Assembly (NCBI GenBank): GCA_005406025.1
Contig: BGZK01000538.1
Span: 124,001-188,000, forward strand
Reading direction: 5' to 3'
Length of the DNA stretch: 64,000 bases
From: Eumeta japonica
Taxonomy: Eukaryota > Arthropoda > Insecta > Lepidoptera > Psychidae
The notes below the pieces were generated by a model. That model was not told the origin of the DNA and made no database searches. It worked only from the letters and a program-made list of their open reading frames with translations. Every line of letters begins with the position of its first letter. Positions within the stretch are counted from its first letter, which is position 1. Below are positions 13,105 to 28,100 of the stretch, in pieces. A program made the position numbers and the translations under genes.

Positions 13105-16100
13105 GTAAGAATTCCTGTTCAAGATTTAATAAATTCCGTAACAAAAATAAATTGAATGCAGTTAATGATTATGGCTATTTGTTGTTTGTATGTATTTTTT
13201 ATATGTCTATTATAATTGTTACAATTTTTTGATAATGAATTGTCTTTAGCCAAGTCCACCAGCGTCGCGACCACCGTCCGGCGATGCCAAAAAAAACAAT
13301 ACACCTCCGGCTCCTAATGTGGTAACTCGGAACGCAGCACGCAATGCTAAGATACAAACTCGTGCCATGACTGGAAACGCGAAGGTTATTATGGTGAAAC
13401 AATACCTACATTGGTCATCAAGTACATAATAATATTGTCATTCTTTAATGGATAATAGATCAGTATAATACATGAAAATGTAAAAACTTGTAATTTTGAG
13501 TTTTTGCATGTTTGGGAACAGTGTTTTCAATATTATTGTGTAATTATAATAATTGACAATTGTGCATGAATTACAAAAAAGTTGAAACATTCTGTCAGTG
13601 GCCACCATCAATGGAAAAAAGGCAATGAAGAAAAAGTACAAATTATAACACTTAAAATATGTTATAAAATAACATTTGAAATACATGATAATTTTTAGAC
13701 ATTATTATTATTTAATATATTCCTATAATTTTTGCTAAAATTAAATTAATATGTCATAGTTAAAGAGAAAGGCAAATTACAGCAGGTAATGCCCTGATCC
13801 CATTCTTTGTCTGCAGAAATAGTACAATATGTCAATTTCATCCCAAGATAAAATAAGTTTAGTGATTTTATAGACTAGAATGTTGACCAATAATGAATGC
13901 TACAGCAGGTGTTTAAAGAAAGTGCTATACAAATTAAAATATTACATATTTTTGGTTTTCTTTTTCATCAACTCACATCTGTAATTTCACTATTTATTAT
14001 GAGCTGGGTCTTCTTAGACTATATAAGAGTTAAAGACACAGAACTGGGGCCCTCACGCACACAGTTTGGGACCTTTTTGAAATAAAAATAAAATATAAAT
14101 TAAAACATTAGATTGTACTTCTAATGATGTAATTGCACATGCTAGTCAAAAGACAGCAATAGCTTTTCAAGGCCCCTTTGGACCAGGCCTTAGACCTGTC
14201 CTCGGCATGTTTTTATGGAAAAGACAGAATTGTTTATCAACTTACAGATGCTTTTATTTTAATAATTACATCAATAGTGTACTTCAAATGTTAGAAATTG
14301 TATTAATCATATCATATAATATCAATAAAAGACTTGGCTGAAATTAATATGAGTATATGAACAAATTTATAAATAGTTATTTGTTTGATAATTGATTGAT
14401 TCATAAAATCTTATGACCCATACTATTAATTATTGGGGAATGATTAACAAAACTAAAATAAAATTAAACATTAATAAACAAATTTTACATCTTATAAGTA
14501 ATTCTATGCAAATGTCAGACTGTGATCGATAAAATTATTTGATTAATATCTAAAATATGATAAATGTGCATATAAATATATTGTTGAAAAAAAGGAAATG
14601 AATTGAAAAATTTATATTAATATAGTTTCAGTTTCCCACAAATTTGAATAATTTACATGTTTAATTACTGACAACTCTTGTTGGAACCCTTAAGTTTTAT
14701 ATTTCAAATATGTCAAACAAAGTAAACACTTATCCATAAAAGTGATCCATATTGATGTAGTTCTATAACATAATCATATTATTTGACATTTTTACCACAA
14801 CATCAATAAAATGGTAAAAATGACCACCGTAATAACAATGGATAGACTTTATGGTTCACATATATAAAAATTGATTTATTTTGAATAACATCAATTGTTG
14901 CTTTTCATAGAGAATATTCCTTTAATTTATATAATATTAAACATGTTATTTTTCTTTGAACATAATGTTTTACATTCACTTGAACATTTTGACAATGATA
15001 AATCAAATTGGGACAATACGAGAAATAGTTAGGTTTCTTTTTAGTATATCTTTTACTATACCTAGGTTTTGGGTTTTTTTTTCCATTTCATAAACACAGT
15101 TCTGCCATACCTTTGCTTTCACTATGGCAAATAACTCGCAGTTGTTGTAATACTGATATACCTATCTTAGTAATTTCAGTTTTGAAGCTTCACAATGCTA
15201 CGATTTAACTGATAAAACAACCGTTGTTTTACTCTGCAAAGTATGCAATAAAACTCATTTTTACTGTCAACAAAAGATTGAAAATATTTAATGGTTATTA
15301 TGTAGTGTTATATCTTATCAAAGTTTATTATGTCTACACAGTACAATGATAGCTGTTACGAAATCAAGCAATTGTTTTATGTTTAGCCTTCAGCTTCACT
15401 ATTAGCTGCAAAGAAGAGAGCACAACAGAAAAAGAAACATCCTGTGGACACAGTGCTCAAAGACCACTACCAGATAGTAAGTTATAACCATATTTATATC
15501 TCCATAATCATTCGCATTGATAATAAAACTTTCATACATATTAGATATTCTGTAGAAAACTTTCAATTTGCTTATAATTGATTATAATTTAAAAATTTGT
15601 ATCTTAAAGAAATGTACATCTTAATAAATCATTGCATGTTTTGTTATAGTACCTGAACATATAGTTTGTGATGATGAAATTAGTTTCTGCATTTCGTAAT
15701 GTATAAATTAATTAAGGATATTTTTAATGTAAATATAAAGATGTGATTGGTTCAAGCTGATGGGCTGTTGCACAGGCTGTTGGGCTGGGCACAGACAAAA
15801 AGAATAGCATCGTAAATTTTTTTTAAAAGAAGTAGCATTTTTATTTACATTGGATTCGTTCCACACTTCTCCTGTCAAAGAATATCATAAAATTCTGCCT
15901 CTAGTTGAAATGGTGTTTAATCTCATCTAAGAGAAATTCTTATCCGGTCACCTGAAAACATACTATTAGATATTGCTCATTGCTCATTGCTCATATATAG
16001 GTGTTGGGAACTATTACTTGTTAACTGATAAACTTGGGTTCATTCTCCATGTTTTTTATCAAATTTTAATTTAATTTAAAGTTAATGCATGCATAAGTTT

Positions 16101-19100
16101 CGCGATTAACTTTTATTGACATATTATTGTTACCATACATTCTTGTATGAGATATTGAATTCTTAGCTTAGTGAAATATTTTCTGTTCTTGTGGTGCCTT
16201 TTAGGTAATGGAATGCAAAGAGCGCGTTCGCGGGCTCACCGGCGTCGTGACGGAGCCTCGTATGGTTGAGCATAGATGTCTATGGGATTCCAACTATCCT
16301 GAATGTCCCGAGCGGTTAATTAGTGTTATAGATAGGTTTGTTGTATTCATTTTTGGTTAAAGTTTGTCTATAAATTTACGTTATTTATTATAGTGACTGC
16401 TATTATTTGATGATCATTGCCAGCTACCCTGTCATTGAGCTTATGCTGTCTGTTCATTTGTATTCTTACTTTTAAAGGCTCTATCTTATGAATCATTATA
16501 AGTAGCCAGTTCAAATTTTTATAGAATTGTTTATTATGGTTAATAACTTAACAAATAATAATAAAACAAAATAAAAAAATAAATCGGGTGGGGATCTTTT
16601 ACAAAAATGTGATATTTCAACATTTTGTTTTAAAAAATCATATTTGTTTCGATTATAGTTATACCAAACAAACACAATAAATTAAAAAACTGGCTAAGTG
16701 TGAGACAGGTTTTTGTACTAAGAATTTCAAACTGAATAAATATCAGTATATTAATTATGTGATCACCTAAAATAGATATAAACAATTCCATGTATTACAA
16801 ATGATATTAATATTTGTTAAATAAAATATATTGCAACACAAATTGTATTAATATTATTTGAAAATGAAAATATGGCCATTATAGAATTTGAAACTTTGGA
16901 TATAGATGTGATATAGGTTTTTTATATTTTGTGTTTTTTTTTGGAAATATTTTATTGAATTTGTACAATTTTTTAGATGTCGCGAGTTGAAGCTATTGGA
17001 TCAGTGTGTGGTAATAGAAGCGCGCGCGGCCACTCGCGACGAGGTGTGCGCCCTTCACTCGCCTGCGGTGCACGACCTTTTGGCTGCCACGCACGGCCTC
17101 CTCGATACCGAACGCCTTGAAGCTATTTCAGCTAAATATGATGCTATATATGTACATCCTGTAGGTTATTAATTAATATTACATGTGACTTTTCAAATTC
17201 ATGTATTAAGAAACAATTATGATTTCAATGGAACTTTTGTGTAAACCATAATTTTATCTAAATATAAATGATGATAGAGTTTGTGAAGAAGTACAAGTTT
17301 TGTGTGCACATACACAAAAAGGATTTCAATTGTAGTAACAATAAATTAAAAAAATAGAAAATGTAAGTCTCAGTCCCAAGTTCTGAAATGGTCATTAAAT
17401 CTTCATTCAACGGACAGTCCATTAACTATTAATGTTGATCAGAATGTCAAAGCACTGATTAGATGGCAATTAGTTAAGAAATGCTTGCTGATTAGCTATA
17501 TGAGGATTAGGCATTGGTTATGGTAAAGTCCCTTTATATCAAATATATTTGTTCTTTTGGTCACGTATGTTCGCAATCTAGTGTATAGCGTTGTCTCTTT
17601 TAAGTTTAATACATGGTCATTAGACATTGACAGTTTATTATGAAATGATTCAAGTATATACAAGGACTTCTGTGGTGTTTTTATATTTATCTTTCCTTTA
17701 TGTAACGCCATGATCACACGAAGTAAAACTATACTGAAATTTTTTAAATTATTTAAATTTGAATTATCTTAATAAATAATTTTAAAGAGTTTTTTAAATA
17801 ATTCTGCTCTTTTTCCAAATGGATATCGTATTTTAATGTGAGAACAATTTAGTGCCCTGATCACGTTTGGAAATGTTGGTATGCTATAAAATTTTGTTTG
17901 CATACCAACCAAAATTCATTATCTCTGCAATAATTTCTTGGGTTTATTCCACTTGTAACTGCATGCCCGCTTTACAAATATACATGTATATTCATTTTCA
18001 CTAGAATATGTGATTAACCTGCAAATGTAACAATAGTAAATTACTTATAGTGCATAATTTTAAACCAATATAGATATGATCAACTACTTAAATATTAAAG
18101 TATAATTTACATAATTATATTTTTTTATTATAGTAGTAGTGATAATCTATTGCAAGTTATTTTTTAAATAAAACTTAGTCTATTAGATCATAGAACTATA
18201 TATAATAAAAAAAAATACAAAGCTTTTTATAACATAAATTTTATATAACAAGGAAAATTTTTATATTAGTCAAAAAACATATTGACCAATATTTACTTGA
18301 CTACGAATGAGCAATTATCTGAATTGAGATTTTATGACTACAGAAATGGCATTAATCAGTATTCTAACACTATTTTTACTCCTCTCTAGTAATCGTTTCA
18401 TCAACTCTATGTTAGTTAACTGATCGGCAATTTTTTGTGCACACTAAAATATATTTAATCACAAATTAAACAAAGACCAATTTTGATTAGCCTTTCAGAA
18501 TTTGGGTGTTAGTTGCTTCAATATTTACTCATTTGTTTTTCATATGAAAATATGCTGTTTGTTTTATGTTCAATATTGTAATCTTAAACATGAATGCAAT
18601 CTTTGCATGTGGATTACTATAGCTATTTTTTAACCTGGCCATATTTTCAGAGTACACATGAGCTGGCACTAATAGCTGCGGGCAGCACCATAGAGTTAGT
18701 GGAACATATTGTAAAAGGTTCTTTACAAAATGGTGCGGCCCTGGTACGGCCTCCTGGACATCATGCAATGAGAGCTGAACCTTGCGGATACTGTTTTTAC
18801 AATAATGTTGCACTGGCTGCAAACCACGCTATTAAGAATTTAGGTGTCGAGCGAATTTTAATTGTTGATTGGGATGTACATCACGGACAAGCAACACAGC
18901 AGATGTTTTATGACGATCCAAGGTAGGATTTAGTGACGTAAAGTTATCAGTGCAAAGCTAACCTATCTGCATACAAGAGTCCTGGTTTTGAATCTTATCC
19001 AGTACAACTCATTTTTACGAATAATTTATATCAAAATGTTTGTCAGATATAAGTGTAAGGTTATGTTACACTTAACATAATATTATTTCATAATAAAAAC

Positions 19101-22100
19101 ATTATGGACATGAAGAAAAACTAAGACCTATTTCAGTAAGTGTTCTGACATAAAAATTTATGACATGTAATTTGCATTATAATCACTTAGATTTTCATCA
19201 TTAATGACCCGGTGATGACGGTCTTTTGTTCTATCAAAAAAGGTGCTTGCATCAAATATCGGGGATCATGTGTTTCCTTTTTGTTTGAAGCGCATATAAT
19301 ATTTGCATTAAAATTCTTCATACTTGCCAAAATCTGGATATTCAAATTTTATACCTTACATATACACTTATATGTTATTTTTACAGTAAGATTTTCATAT
19401 CAAAAAATCACAAGCTTGAGGCTACTGCAATAAATAGTCTATGTAAACAGATTGCTTTTATGGGTTTATTCTGTTTGATAAAGTAATTATATTTAGATTA
19501 TAGAAGTGAAAATGTCTAGGGGTTTATTTTATGGGTATTGAATGTGACTGAGCCATCACTCTCGGCTATGAAATGCTTATCCAGGAGTCAACTAGGGGAG
19601 CGAGAGAGATATAGTCGATGCATCATGACTATATTGTTCGGCCAGCGTTATATGAGAGAGCATGATGCATCAGTTGCATTCAGTATTGATATAAACATGG
19701 CATGTGCTGTGCCAATACATTTTATTTAATATTGAAAGCATGTAGTACATATGTAAATGTGACAAAATTCGTTGTTTGCGTATGAGACATTATCTAACAT
19801 CATAAGAAATGGTGTGGTTAAAATCACAAGACAAACACTTGCTGTGTCGTATTAATAGCGAAAATATTTCGTGTTCTAGTAAGTTCTAGCATTTTGTAAA
19901 TGAACTTGATTACTTAGAAATTAGTATATGATTTGTCTTTTTATCAGGCCACATTCAGGTATTTGACATCCATCAATGCCTCTTTTTTTACTCATTCGAT
20001 TTTCCTTCCAAACTTCTGAAAATTTATTTATTTATACCAAAGCAGGATCTGTTCTTCTCAAATGAAACTCATACACTGCTAATGATTTTGAGTTGAGATT
20101 TCAATGTTGATTTCGCAAAAAGGCACATTTAAAGCCATTAGTAGATTTTTTGAAATCAACGTTAGGTTTTAATAAAGCACAACAAAATATGGATCAACCA
20201 TTGACAGAATATTTTTGCAAAATTCAGCAAATTTTTAATCAAAAGTTTTCATTTCAACGATTTGTTGCCACAAATCTATTGTTTGATTTTTAGAGTTTGA
20301 TATAAAGGACAATTAGTCAGCAAAATATACCAGAGTAATTTATACATAATTATAATTATATATATTGTAAATGTTATTACTTTATGAATATAGAATAAAA
20401 AAACAATAGTTGTAATTCATAATATTTATCTCAACTTGATGAAGCTTTCACTTCTGCCGTGTGGTTTCAAGTACACACCAATTTTTTTTTTATTATTACA
20501 GAGTGTTATATTTTTCAATTCATCGATACGAGCACGGCGCGTTCTGGCCCAGTCTGCGGCAGTCGAGCTTCGAGTACGTGGGCGCAGGCCCTGGCCGGGG
20601 CTACAACGTGAACGTGCCCCTCAATTGTACGGGCATGCGCGACGCCGACTACCTTTCAGTTTTCACGCAGCTGCTGCTACCTATCGCGCATGAGGTGCAT
20701 TTCTAGGCATATAAAGATTTGTAACAGTCGCATGTGTCATTTAATGATTTAAGCGCAATTGGATTGATCAAGTTATAGATTAAGTTTGACACATTATTGG
20801 AAAGGCTTAAAAAGTACTTTCAATAGAGGTGCACTGCACTGCACTAATTACTATAATAATGACAATTGATTGAAACTACAGTAGTCAAGCAAAATTTTGT
20901 AGGTGAATAATCATTGGGCACAATTAGTCTATTTGCCGTCATTTGAAGTGTATATATAAAGCAGGTTAAACATCCATGTGAATTTAGCATATTTTTTATT
21001 TTAAAGGAATAGTTACTGAAAACTTAGCAAGGGTCAGCAAATTGTTATAATAAATATGATTAGTTTTGTGCAACTCTAACATTAAAGCGATTGCTTTACT
21101 ATGTGATTGCTTATAAGAGCAAATGAGGGACTAGGAAATAAGTTTTCTATTTTAATGCGAAATGAATTCTTTTTTGCAACAGTGTGAGTTTCAATGTCAA
21201 ATAAATCCAATATATATTTAATAGGATTTAATAGTTTACTATTCCTTAAAATTTCTTAGAATTTTCTTACAAAATTTCTTATTCTCTTTAAAAAATGGAA
21301 CACTTGTGTGAATAATTTCAGGGATTTGCTTATCTGTTGTTTGTTGGTCAGTCATAACCTTTTTCTTTTTTGAGACCTTCAAACTGGATAAACCAAAATT
21401 TTGGTGTTAGATAGAGGCACTTAGATCCAAAAGTCCAATATAAATGTGTAGTTTGCTAACATGTACTATTTTGTACATAGTATTTTTTTAATATGTTTTA
21501 ACAATCATGCTTTACATGTGTAACTCCTTTTTTTAAATAAAACATTAATTAGAAAATATGAAATATTGAGATGGGAAGACAACTATCTAAATAGATTTTT
21601 ATAGCTTAAATAATGTTTAACATTTATTTATTAAATTAATGAATTTTTTTTCTAAATGCTTCAATATAATTTGGCACATATAATTGGGATAATAGAACTA
21701 CAAAAACATTGTTGTTCTGTTATCCCAGTCTTCAGACAATCCTTCCTACAATCTATTCCAGATTGAGGTGCTTGGACATGAAGTCTTCCATGTTGGCACA
21801 ATGTGGGTTGGGGACTGTCAACAATCATTATCACTAATGTGAAGGCATCATGCATGACTAATGGCTTAATATATTCTAAGGCATGGAACGACTGAGTTCA
21901 TTTGAGTTAAGCACTCATTAGTTGATCATCCTGCCATTAAATCGAGCATGATACCTTTTGGTGTAAGAGAAGTAATGCTCTGAACCATAAAGACCAAATC
22001 ATATATGGCAAATTGTTTTACTTTAATAGAACTTTTTTTGATAGGCATGTCTGGTGACTATATTCATTTTAAAATAATAAACGAAAATGGGTTTAGCTAT

Positions 22101-25100
22101 ATGTTATATAAAAGCGTCGGTTAATCGTCATCTGCATGTCAAATCCTAGATGATGAATCTTGATCTCATCAATAACTACTTGTCTATAGATTTTAAGTTT
22201 TTATAATGTGACAAATAATAAGATGGAGGCAAAAACTTGTTTTTGAAATCGTATGTGGCGGCGGCGGCGGTGATTCGCGCGACGGCGACAGTTCCGGCCG
22301 CAACTGGTGCTAGTATCGGCGGGCTACGACGCTGCGCTTGGCTGTCCCGAGGTACACACTCCTCATTGCTCTTTCTTGCTTGCAGTACCTGCCGCAGCTG
22401 GTGATCTGCTCCGCGGGCTACGACTCCGCGCTTGGCGACGAGAAGGTTTGTCGGGGGCCGTGATCGAAATTCGTGTGCGCTTTATGTTTCGATATCTCGT
22501 ATCGATAATTGTGTTCTAGCAGGCCTTAACAGCATGCCTTGCTATGTATAGCTTTGGCCTCCTTGTACCAAATAATGTTTATGCATCTTTTAAATGCTGT
22601 TTACAAACTTTTACATTTGTGCTAGTTTTTTTGTACTAGACTAGAAATATTGTTATATTATGAAATAATAATAACATCTTTGATTTGAACACTGTTCAGG
22701 GGACATAATGAAGTATTGTTAATGTTAGTTTGAAGATGAACAACATTCTGAACTATGCAATATGTAAAAAACCCTGTCTGACCCTTAATATATATATATT
22801 CAGTATTTATAATATGGCCATATTTAAGTGACTAAGTAATTGAAAAGAAAATTATGATTGAAACAACATAAAGAACAAAATTTACCTAAAGGCTACATTA
22901 AACTTATGATAATAAGAGACTGTGCAACATATTGTTTAAGCATTTAAGCAGATACATAAATAGGTGTGTGCACAACATAGCTTGGGCATTTGTGATTGGC
23001 TGCGGCAAAATTACAATGAACGCTGCGGCAAAATTATAATGAATGCTGCAGCAAAATTACAATGAACGCTGCAGTGGAAAAATTACTTGAATTCTATCAT
23101 CCATTTATTTAATTTTTATCAATTTATGTAGAGTATTATTCAAAAAATGTATTTGAATACCTTTGCATTTCAATGCTTCCTTAATTTATTTTTGAATTTT
23201 AATTTATTTTTTGATGTCACTGTTGGCATGAAACATTTATCATTAATTTTCCGTTGAGACAAGTGGCAAATTCTTGATATTGATTGTATTTCTACAAATG
23301 CTAACACTAACTGTTATTTCTATACTAAATTGAAATTTAGTATAGAAATAACAGTTAGTGTTGCTGATCACCTGAAATTTTATTAGCTTGTCAATTTCAT
23401 TCTTTATCGTTTATCAGCACTCACAATATAGAAAGCCATTTGTCTAGGTCAGCTGACTTACTTTTTAGAAAATTGTTGCATGATGATTTATTGATGTAAC
23501 TGTATAAAATACCAATTTTAGTACTCAGAAAGATTTTATAATTAAAACATTTTTGAATATGAAACATTCCCAATTGATCAACCATAAATTAAAAAAAAAA
23601 TGCTAAAAGATTTAAAATTTTTGTCATATGGATTTGACATCTGTAAGTTAACATATCCTTTGACTGAGACAGGGTGTGTTTCATAATACATATCGCACAT
23701 AAAAGTTGAACGCTGTCGTTGGTTGCTAATTTTAATATGAACAAATAAAAGTTTTGCTTGTGAATTAAAATTAAAATTCATTGGCTTAGTGAAATGTAAA
23801 TGTGATGTATGGTTGTTGTTTATTTCTGATCGCTTTGCGTCTATACATCGTGCGTGTGTGTTGCGTTAGGGTGAGATGGAGGTGACGCCTGCATGCTACG
23901 CCACTCTGACGCACTTGATAAGCGGCGTGTGCCCCGCCGTGGCGGTGGTGCTGGAGGGTGGCTACTGCTTAACCTCGCTCGCCGAGGGCGCTGCGCTCAC
24001 GCTGCGCGCGCTGCTCTCGCACCCGCCGCCATGTCTACAGCCTCTCACGCGCCCTTCTGACGAGTCAGTCGACTAGGTTCTTGTTAATTTTAAAATTACG
24101 AAAGTCAGTCGCTAACAATGTTCAATCATGGTTTTCAGGATAGTGGAAACGATTTTGAACTGTATATATGTATTGAGGCCTTACTGGCGTTGCTTCGATC
24201 AATATCCGACACACGTTGCGAGCGCAACTGCGAGCGAAACCGAGGGCGGCTTACCGCGACATCACGTCCAAGCGAAGTGGCTGGGCGATGAAACACGCCC
24301 CGATAGGTTCGAAACCCGCGACTGTTACCCCATACAAGAATCCGCCCTGCGCCAGCGACTGCTAGATAGGCTACAGGAGTTGCGTCTAGGTTGAATACTT
24401 TCACTATTTACATATCGACAAAGTTATTTTTGAGTGTAATTTAAAAAAGTAATCAAAACAACTCTTTTGTAGCGACAAATCTGACGGTTGCACCACACGC
24501 TGTCGGCTACGTATATGATGAGGCGATGCTCAAGCATAGAAATATATGTGAACCGTAAGTTTTTAGCACTTGCATCTTACTGTGCAATGTAGATTTAAAT
24601 TAATACGTCGTTCTGTCGTTTAGGGGCCATGTGGAGTGTCCAGAGCGCATATTGCGCATCCACGAAAGACATATAGAATTCGGATTGCTACGGCGTATGC
24701 ACCGGATCCGTGCGAGACGCGCCACTGAAGACGAAATCTTGGCGATACACACGAAGGAGCACTTGGCGAGGCTGCAGCGTCTCGCTACCACTAAACTGCG
24801 AGACCTGCACCACAACCGAGCAGAATTCGATTCGGTTTATTTTCATCCCGATTCTCTGGAGAGCGCTGCAGTAGCTCTTGGCTCCGTTGTAGAGGTGAGG
24901 ATATCATTTCTATTATTGAATACATAATTGTACTTGTCATATTCTATAAAATCAAGTTTTGCCTATTAAAGACCAGTATAATTTTAAATACGTAGCAAAC
25001 TATCAATGTACACACACAAGATAGGTTTATTTCATTTTTATTTATTTCATGTTTAAATTTTTTTGTTTCAAATGAAAGCTATTTTATTTGAAAATAAATT

Positions 25101-28100
25101 AAAAACAGTATAATCATTTTATTATTTTTGTTAGAATAAGTATTATTTATCTATATAGTGTTAGAATTATTGTTATACACTTTTACAATCAAAGATTAAT
25201 GATAGTTTAATGTATGAAATAAATTATTTTACATTTAACATAATCTAGGAGCCTCGTGATAGGAGAATGTATTGAACAAATGTAATGGATGAATGTGACA
25301 TTTCTTTTATGCCATATTAAATGTTTCCCCCTACATGCCTAAGCAAGTTTAATATCAAAAATAAATTTTATTTAAATTATAGTTTGTTATTATCAGCATT
25401 TGTTCATTACATTACATTTAATTGATATTATACAAAATATCAATTTTTTATGATATTAAATTCAGATGAACAGTAATACAGTTAACTATCCTTTATCCAA
25501 ATCTCATTTATTCTAAATCCGCCTTATCTGAACAAATTTTTCTAATTTTTTTTTCTTTATACACGACATTAAAAATATATAATGTAATATGTAAAAAAAC
25601 AATATTTAATAGGTGTTAAATAGACTAACGTATGCACCTATTCCACCTTCATCCACCGAATATCATCGCGACCCATTACGTGTTTGCTCATGAACACTTC
25701 TTCATATATGTGCATACTCTATCAATCACGTAAAACACGCGGCTCTCATTGGCGCTGTCTGACGCGTCGCGCCGCTCGTGCCGCAGCCTCCCGCGAGCTA
25801 CGCTTTTGCAACATGCAGGCTTATTCACAACCATATCAATAGCACTCTACGTAAGCACGTTTTATGATTGCATTTCGTGGTATTAATGCAATTCGGAGTG
25901 TTTCACGCGAGAAAACAGGGGACTTCGGTTTATCCGAAATTTTCGTTATCCGAACCGGCCGCCGTCTCGATAATTTCGCATGAACGGAAGTTTACTGTAT
26001 ATAGTAACAGTACAATAGTTAGAATGCCCGACTGCGCCGCGTAAGTTGCGAGTTCAAGCCACAATTTCCTGTTTGCATTGTAGAGACATACTACTCTATG
26101 TTTTTATAATTCATGTGTAAGTATAATATGAACATGAGTTATAAAAACACTACAAAGTGTCACAATTTCAGAAATATTATAATTCTATTTGATACCTTTC
26201 TATTAGAGCAGACTTTTGGTCAGCAATAGACATTATAAGGGTTGTATGCACAGGTTAGCAAAATACCCTTCTACTTGAAATATAAACGATTTAAAACAAA
26301 AACAATCTATGTTCAATGTTCAAATGGACATCCAAAATATAATTATAATTATGGTAAGAGAGCCATGCGTAGAAGCGTGCATACAAAATCCTATGCTTGG
26401 CTCAGATGGTGTCGGCGGTTTGCAAAGGCGAATTGGGATGCGGCGTGTGCGTGGTTCGTCCGCCGGGCCACCACGCCGAGACGGACGCGCCCTCCGGGTT
26501 CTGTCTACTCAACAGCGCCGCGGCTGGCGCACGCCACGCTGTTGACCGGCTGGGTGTACGCCGCGTGCTACTCCTCGACTGGGACGTACATCACGGCAAT
26601 GGCATTCAACACATGTTCTATGATCAACCGGAGGTCTGTTATCTGTATTAATGTATTTATTTGGATATCCATAACTTTGAATATTCACAGATTCATAGAG
26701 GGTTGGAGAAAATTTTTTTTCATATTTTATATTCAAATCCATGATAATTTTTAATCATATTTTATTTACATTTAATTATAATGTATATACGCCCTTTTGT
26801 AGATAGTGACATAATCCCATCACTATAGAAATTTTGGGACTTCTGATCAAAAAACTGTAACAAGTAATTTTGATAGTCTTCTCTTGATGTTAACCTAACA
26901 CTACTTAAGAATTCTGAAGAGACCGAAACTGGTGAAAATCTGAGGGTGCAAGGTTAGGGTTATATGATGGGTGGATGCATTAACACTTCTCAACCAATTT
27001 CTCTCGATATTTGCTTAGTGAATAAAGTGTGTGTGGCTTGGCATTATCATGGTGAAAAACCACACCCTTTCTGTTGATCAATTGCGGCCGTTTTTTTTCT
27101 ACTTTTTGCTTGAGTCTCATCAGCCGTTGGTAGTGGAAACCGAATTGATGGTTTTACCTGGCAGTAAAAGCTCATAATGAATAATGCTCTTTTAATCTCA
27201 CCATATACATAGCAGCAACCTATTGCAACTTAATTTGGATTTCAATATAGTTTATGCAACTTGCTCGCCTTTTGACCATGATCTTTTTCACATCTTCTTT
27301 TCATAGGTAATTTATTTTTATCACCAGTGATCATTTTTTTTAAAAATGGGTTGGTTTCATTATGTTCGAATAGAGAATCGCAAATGCGTTACAAGTTTCA
27401 TTAACATTTTTTGACGTGACAACGTCTTATAAATTGGTTTGCCGGGTGACACTTCAAGAAACTGCGTTACGCTCCGCTCACGTTATGCGCTCACAATGAG
27501 AGCGAGTGAGAGGCACGCGTCCCTTCCACTCGGGCATGGTTAGCCCGCCTAAGAGCGAGAGAGACAGACATAAAAAGTGAAAGGCACGCGTCCCTTCCAC
27601 TCAGATAGGAACAAGTTAAGTTGTAGTAAACGCTGTTTCATTGTACGCAAATGTATTGCAAGTTATTGTATGTATATTTGTATATAAATACGTATGTATG
27701 TGTAAAGGTAAAAATAAAATTTTGTTAATATGAAATTCAGTGCGAGATTCTTTGTATAAATTAATGTTTTAAATATAATTCTTTGTATAAATAAATGTTT
27801 TAAATTGTTACTATTATTTCATCCTTCTTCCTACTATACGAATGAATATTCACATTAAAACGATTTTACCACTCAAAGTCGTTGTCACGTAAAACTTTCG
27901 CCCGTATACCGACTTTACAGGCAACCAATTTTTTATAAAATAAAATACTATCAAAATACTTAGACGAATTTTTTCAGTAAGCTCGTATGGGACTCAAGTA
28001 TCTAGCTTTTTTGTTTATCCAGCTTTTTCAAATCTGTCAAAACTGTTTTGTAGTCAATCCCCAGCTCTTCAATTTTGTCATAAGAACTAATATGACAATC

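Noticed and set aside
20436..20693. Second ORF overlapping HDAC6 exon 7
   Set aside because: It is the out-of-frame shadow of the exon; the in-frame one carries the conserved HRYEHG and GYNVN motifs.
22999..23067. CRISPR-like spaced repeats
   Set aside because: The units are contiguous tandem copies without spacers, in an animal intron.
26010..26090. tRNA gene
   Set aside because: Box-like motifs are present but no cloverleaf with paired acceptor stem could be drawn; SINE head is more likely.
26242..26754. 170-codon plus-strand ORF
   Set aside because: It overlaps HDAC6 exon 13 in another frame; GC-rich coding sequence keeps alternative frames open by chance.
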